A DNA stretch of 14,770 nucleotides. Source: Terriglobia bacterium (lineage in GTDB: Bacteria; Acidobacteriota; Terriglobia; UBA7540). This document shows positions 13,836 through 14,770 of the stretch, piece by piece. The stretch spans positions 1-14,770 of the forward strand of contig JAIQGB010000054.1 in NCBI GenBank assembly GCA_020072905.1. The letters run 5' to 3'. Positions within the stretch are counted from its first letter, which is position 1; every line of letters starts with the position of its first letter. Under the pieces are notes generated by a model. The model saw nothing but the letters and a program-made list of their open reading frames with translations. It had not been told where the DNA came from and did not search any database. The translations under genes and the position numbers were made by a program.

Positions 13836-14006
13836 ATGTCACTGATCCTGCTAATTGTTGTCCTGCTGCTCTTGTTCGGCGGCGGCGGAGGCTATTACGG
13901 TTATCGGAGATGGGGTTCGGGTGGAGGCATCGGAATCGTCGGGGTGGTCCTGATCATTCTGGTGGTCTTATACCTGTTCGGCGGATCAAATATGATGCAT
14001 CGTTGA
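13836..14006 (+). CDS. Small glycine-rich two-helix membrane protein, DUF3309-like
   Basis: This 56-residue protein starts at ATG, 6 bases after AAGGAG (13824-13829). It has two hydrophobic segments: LILLIVVLLLLFGGGG (residues 3-18) and IGIVGVVLIILVVLYLFGG (32-50). They are joined by a Gly/Tyr/Arg linker (YYGYRRWGSGGG). The pattern resembles DUF3309-type inner-membrane miniproteins often found near csbD and other stress genes. No enzymatic role is suggested. The start signal and two clean transmembrane helices make it a credible gene despite its size. Confidence 0.8.
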   Translation: MSLILLIVVLLLLFGGGGGYYGYRRWGSGGGIGIVGVVLIILVVLYLFGGSNMMHR

Positions 14007-14072
14007 GGTTTCCTGCTTTAAGGCATTCCATGGGGAGACCGTACCCCTGGGCGGCCAAGAATATAGGAGCTG

Positions 14073-14150
14073 GTAGCAACGTTCAGGGTCGTTCTGACCG
14101 TGGGCTTTTGCCTTGCTCACGAATCCACGGCTTGGTTTCCCGTGCTGTCG
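14073..14150. repeat. REPIN/BIME-like element, partly decayed copy (copy B)
   Basis: It starts with GTAG at 14073, and its first 58 bases (to 14130, ending CACGAATCCACGG) match copy A at 13082 in the same orientation at about 46 of 58 positions with no gaps. The right hairpin has degenerated and no clean CTAC end is found, so 14150 is approximate. Copies A and B flank csbD and the small membrane protein gene. Confidence 0.65.
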
Positions 14151-14154
14151 TAAC

Positions 14155-14212
14155 GTCATTCCCGCGTAAGCGGGAATCCACGACCATAGATCCCCGCTTT
14201 CGCGGGGATGAC
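14155..14212. repeat. Palindromic repeat pair GTCATTCCCGCG…CGCGGGGATGAC
   Basis: Two perfect hairpins, ATTCCCGC-GTAA-GCGGGAAT (14158-14177) and ATCCCCGC-TTTC-GCGGGGAT (14190-14209), lie between inverted ends GTCATTCCCGCG and CGCGGGGATGAC (one mismatch). The GTCATTCCCGCG…GCGGGAATCC unit is a widespread bacterial palindromic repeat. It immediately precedes the endonuclease remnant and supplies an in-frame stop (TGA 14209-14211) upstream of it. Confidence 0.8.
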
Positions 14213-14223
14213 ACGGCAGGGCG

Positions 14224-14465
14224 TGCGGATGGGCGCTCGATGTCCTCAACATCGTGCGGGGCATCGGGCGGCGGGAATTCACGCTGGCCGACATCTATGC
14301 GCAGGAGGCGGCGCTGGCGCGCCTGTGCAGCTTGCTGTAGCGGCGATGTCCTCATCGTCGCGTTCGGGATGTCGGTGCCTTCGGCGGTGAGACACCGCCG
14401 CTACAGAGAACCGCCCCGTGCGCCCGAAAATCCGCCAGCAGCTACAACGGCTGCGCGACCTGGGG
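14224..14465 (+). pseudogene. C-terminal remnant of a DpnI / Dam-replacing-type restriction endonuclease, split by a palindromic element
   Basis: 14224-14337 reads CGWALDVLNIVRGIGRREF and TLADIYAQEAALARL, and 14409-14465 reads NRPVRPKIRQQLQRLRDLG. Together they match the C-terminal winged helix of DpnI/DRP-type enzymes as I recall it (GW..DVLN.VR, F.L.D.YA.E, KIRQQLQ.LRD.G). Those enzymes cut methylated GATC. The N-terminal nuclease domain and the last residues are missing. The halves lie in different frames, separated by the 68-bp element 14337-14404. Deleting exactly that element joins them in one frame (…RLCSLLENRPVRPK…). The left border is another palindromic repeat. Right after LRDLG the sequence changes to a DUF11-type coding frame. 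The gene is certainly non-functional, while the family assignment is from memory. Confidence 0.6.
14337..14404. repeat. REPIN/BIME-like element (GTAGCGGCG…CGCCGCTAC) inserted in the endonuclease remnant
   Basis: The inverted ends GTAGCGGCGATGTC and GACACCGCCGCTAC match at 13 of 14 positions. Inside are CGATG-TCCT-CATCG and the perfect CGGCGGTG-AGA-CACCGCCG hairpin. The element is 68 bp. It introduces TAG (14338-14340) into the interrupted reading frame. No target duplication is evident, which is what is expected of REP-type mobility. Confidence 0.8.
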
Positions 14466-14770
14466 GAACGACCGACCCAACCCCGGCAACCGCGACCGAC
14501 ACAGACAGCGTGAACCCGATTGCAGATCTATCGGTCACGAAGACGGATGGAGTGACGAGCGTCAATGCGGGAGGGACGACCACCTATACGATTGTAGTGA
14601 CGAACCATGGACCGAGTGCAGCAGATAATATGGTCTTTACTGATCCTGCGGTCGCAGGATTGAGTGCCACCGGTGTGACCTGTGGTACTGCCACTGGTGG
14701 GGCAGCCTGCCCGACAGTTGGGAACACCACGGTGGCATTGATGCAGGGAACCGGGATTGTGATCCCGACC
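14465..14770 (+). CDS. DUF11-domain surface protein, fragment open at the right edge
   Basis: The frame reads GGTTDPTPATATDTDSVNPI, then ADLSVTKTDGVTSVNAGGTT, TYTIVVTNHGPSAADNMVFT and DPAVAGLSATGVTCGTATGG, up to the window end. This is the DUF11 beta-sandwich pattern (DLSVTKT…G..TTYTIVVTN.GPS.A…V.DP.), typical of large secreted or cell-surface repeat proteins. No signal peptide or ribosome-binding site is found. An in-frame ATG at 14369 lies in the palindromic element and endonuclease remnant, so it is unlikely to be the natural start. The Pro/Thr linker suggests this is an internal part of a larger protein whose 5' end was lost here, or the junction may be a rearrangement or assembly join. 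Confidence 0.6.

Overview
The window looks like a moderately GC-rich bacterial chromosome, most likely an acidobacterium. This is inferred from three things: the TPR tail that ends acidobacterial Ser/Thr kinases (…DADPDIPI…EYAKL), the csbD plus tiny glycine-rich membrane protein pair, and the style of the intergenic repeats. No rRNA, tRNA or CRISPR array is visible.

Region 1 (1-2442): the 3' end of a TPR protein, a small cysteine-containing protein, and a tandem-domain dCTP deaminase. The last two are close together and probably co-transcribed. Region 2 (2376-10925) is a collinear housekeeping block: thrS, infC, rpmI, rplT, pheS, pheT, a zapB-like gene, zapA, a structured RNA that looks like 6S RNA, and a ymdB-type phosphodiesterase. 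It combines translation initiation and elongation factors, two tRNA synthetases, FtsZ-ring regulators and RNA metabolism. infC appears to start at a rare AUC codon placed ideally behind a strong Shine-Dalgarno. pheS carries a 20-residue internal duplication, and pheT lacks the usual EMAP/tRNA-binding insert.

Region 3 (10926-13060) is accessory DNA: a cluster of GATC sites, a two-hairpin palindromic element, a 9-unit heptamer array overlapping the start of a DpnA-like beta-class DNA methyltransferase, and a convergent gene encoding a HARE-HTH plus nuclease-fold protein. Together they form a candidate restriction-modification unit.

Region 4 (13061-14770) holds csbD and a 56-residue membrane protein between two related palindromic elements, then further palindromes. 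It also holds the C-terminal remnant of a DpnI/Dam-replacing-type endonuclease, split by a 68-bp palindromic element, and the beginning of a DUF11 surface-protein fragment running off the end.

The strongest unexplained structure is at the repeat level. Five elements begin with GTAG and four clearly end with CTAC, each with two hairpins, which is the layout of REPIN/BIME elements mobilised by REP-associated transposases. Separately, three intergenic arrays have 7-bp periodicity, and two of them fold back as long inverted repeats. One GTAG element disrupts the endonuclease remnant, and removing exactly its 68 bp restores the reading frame.
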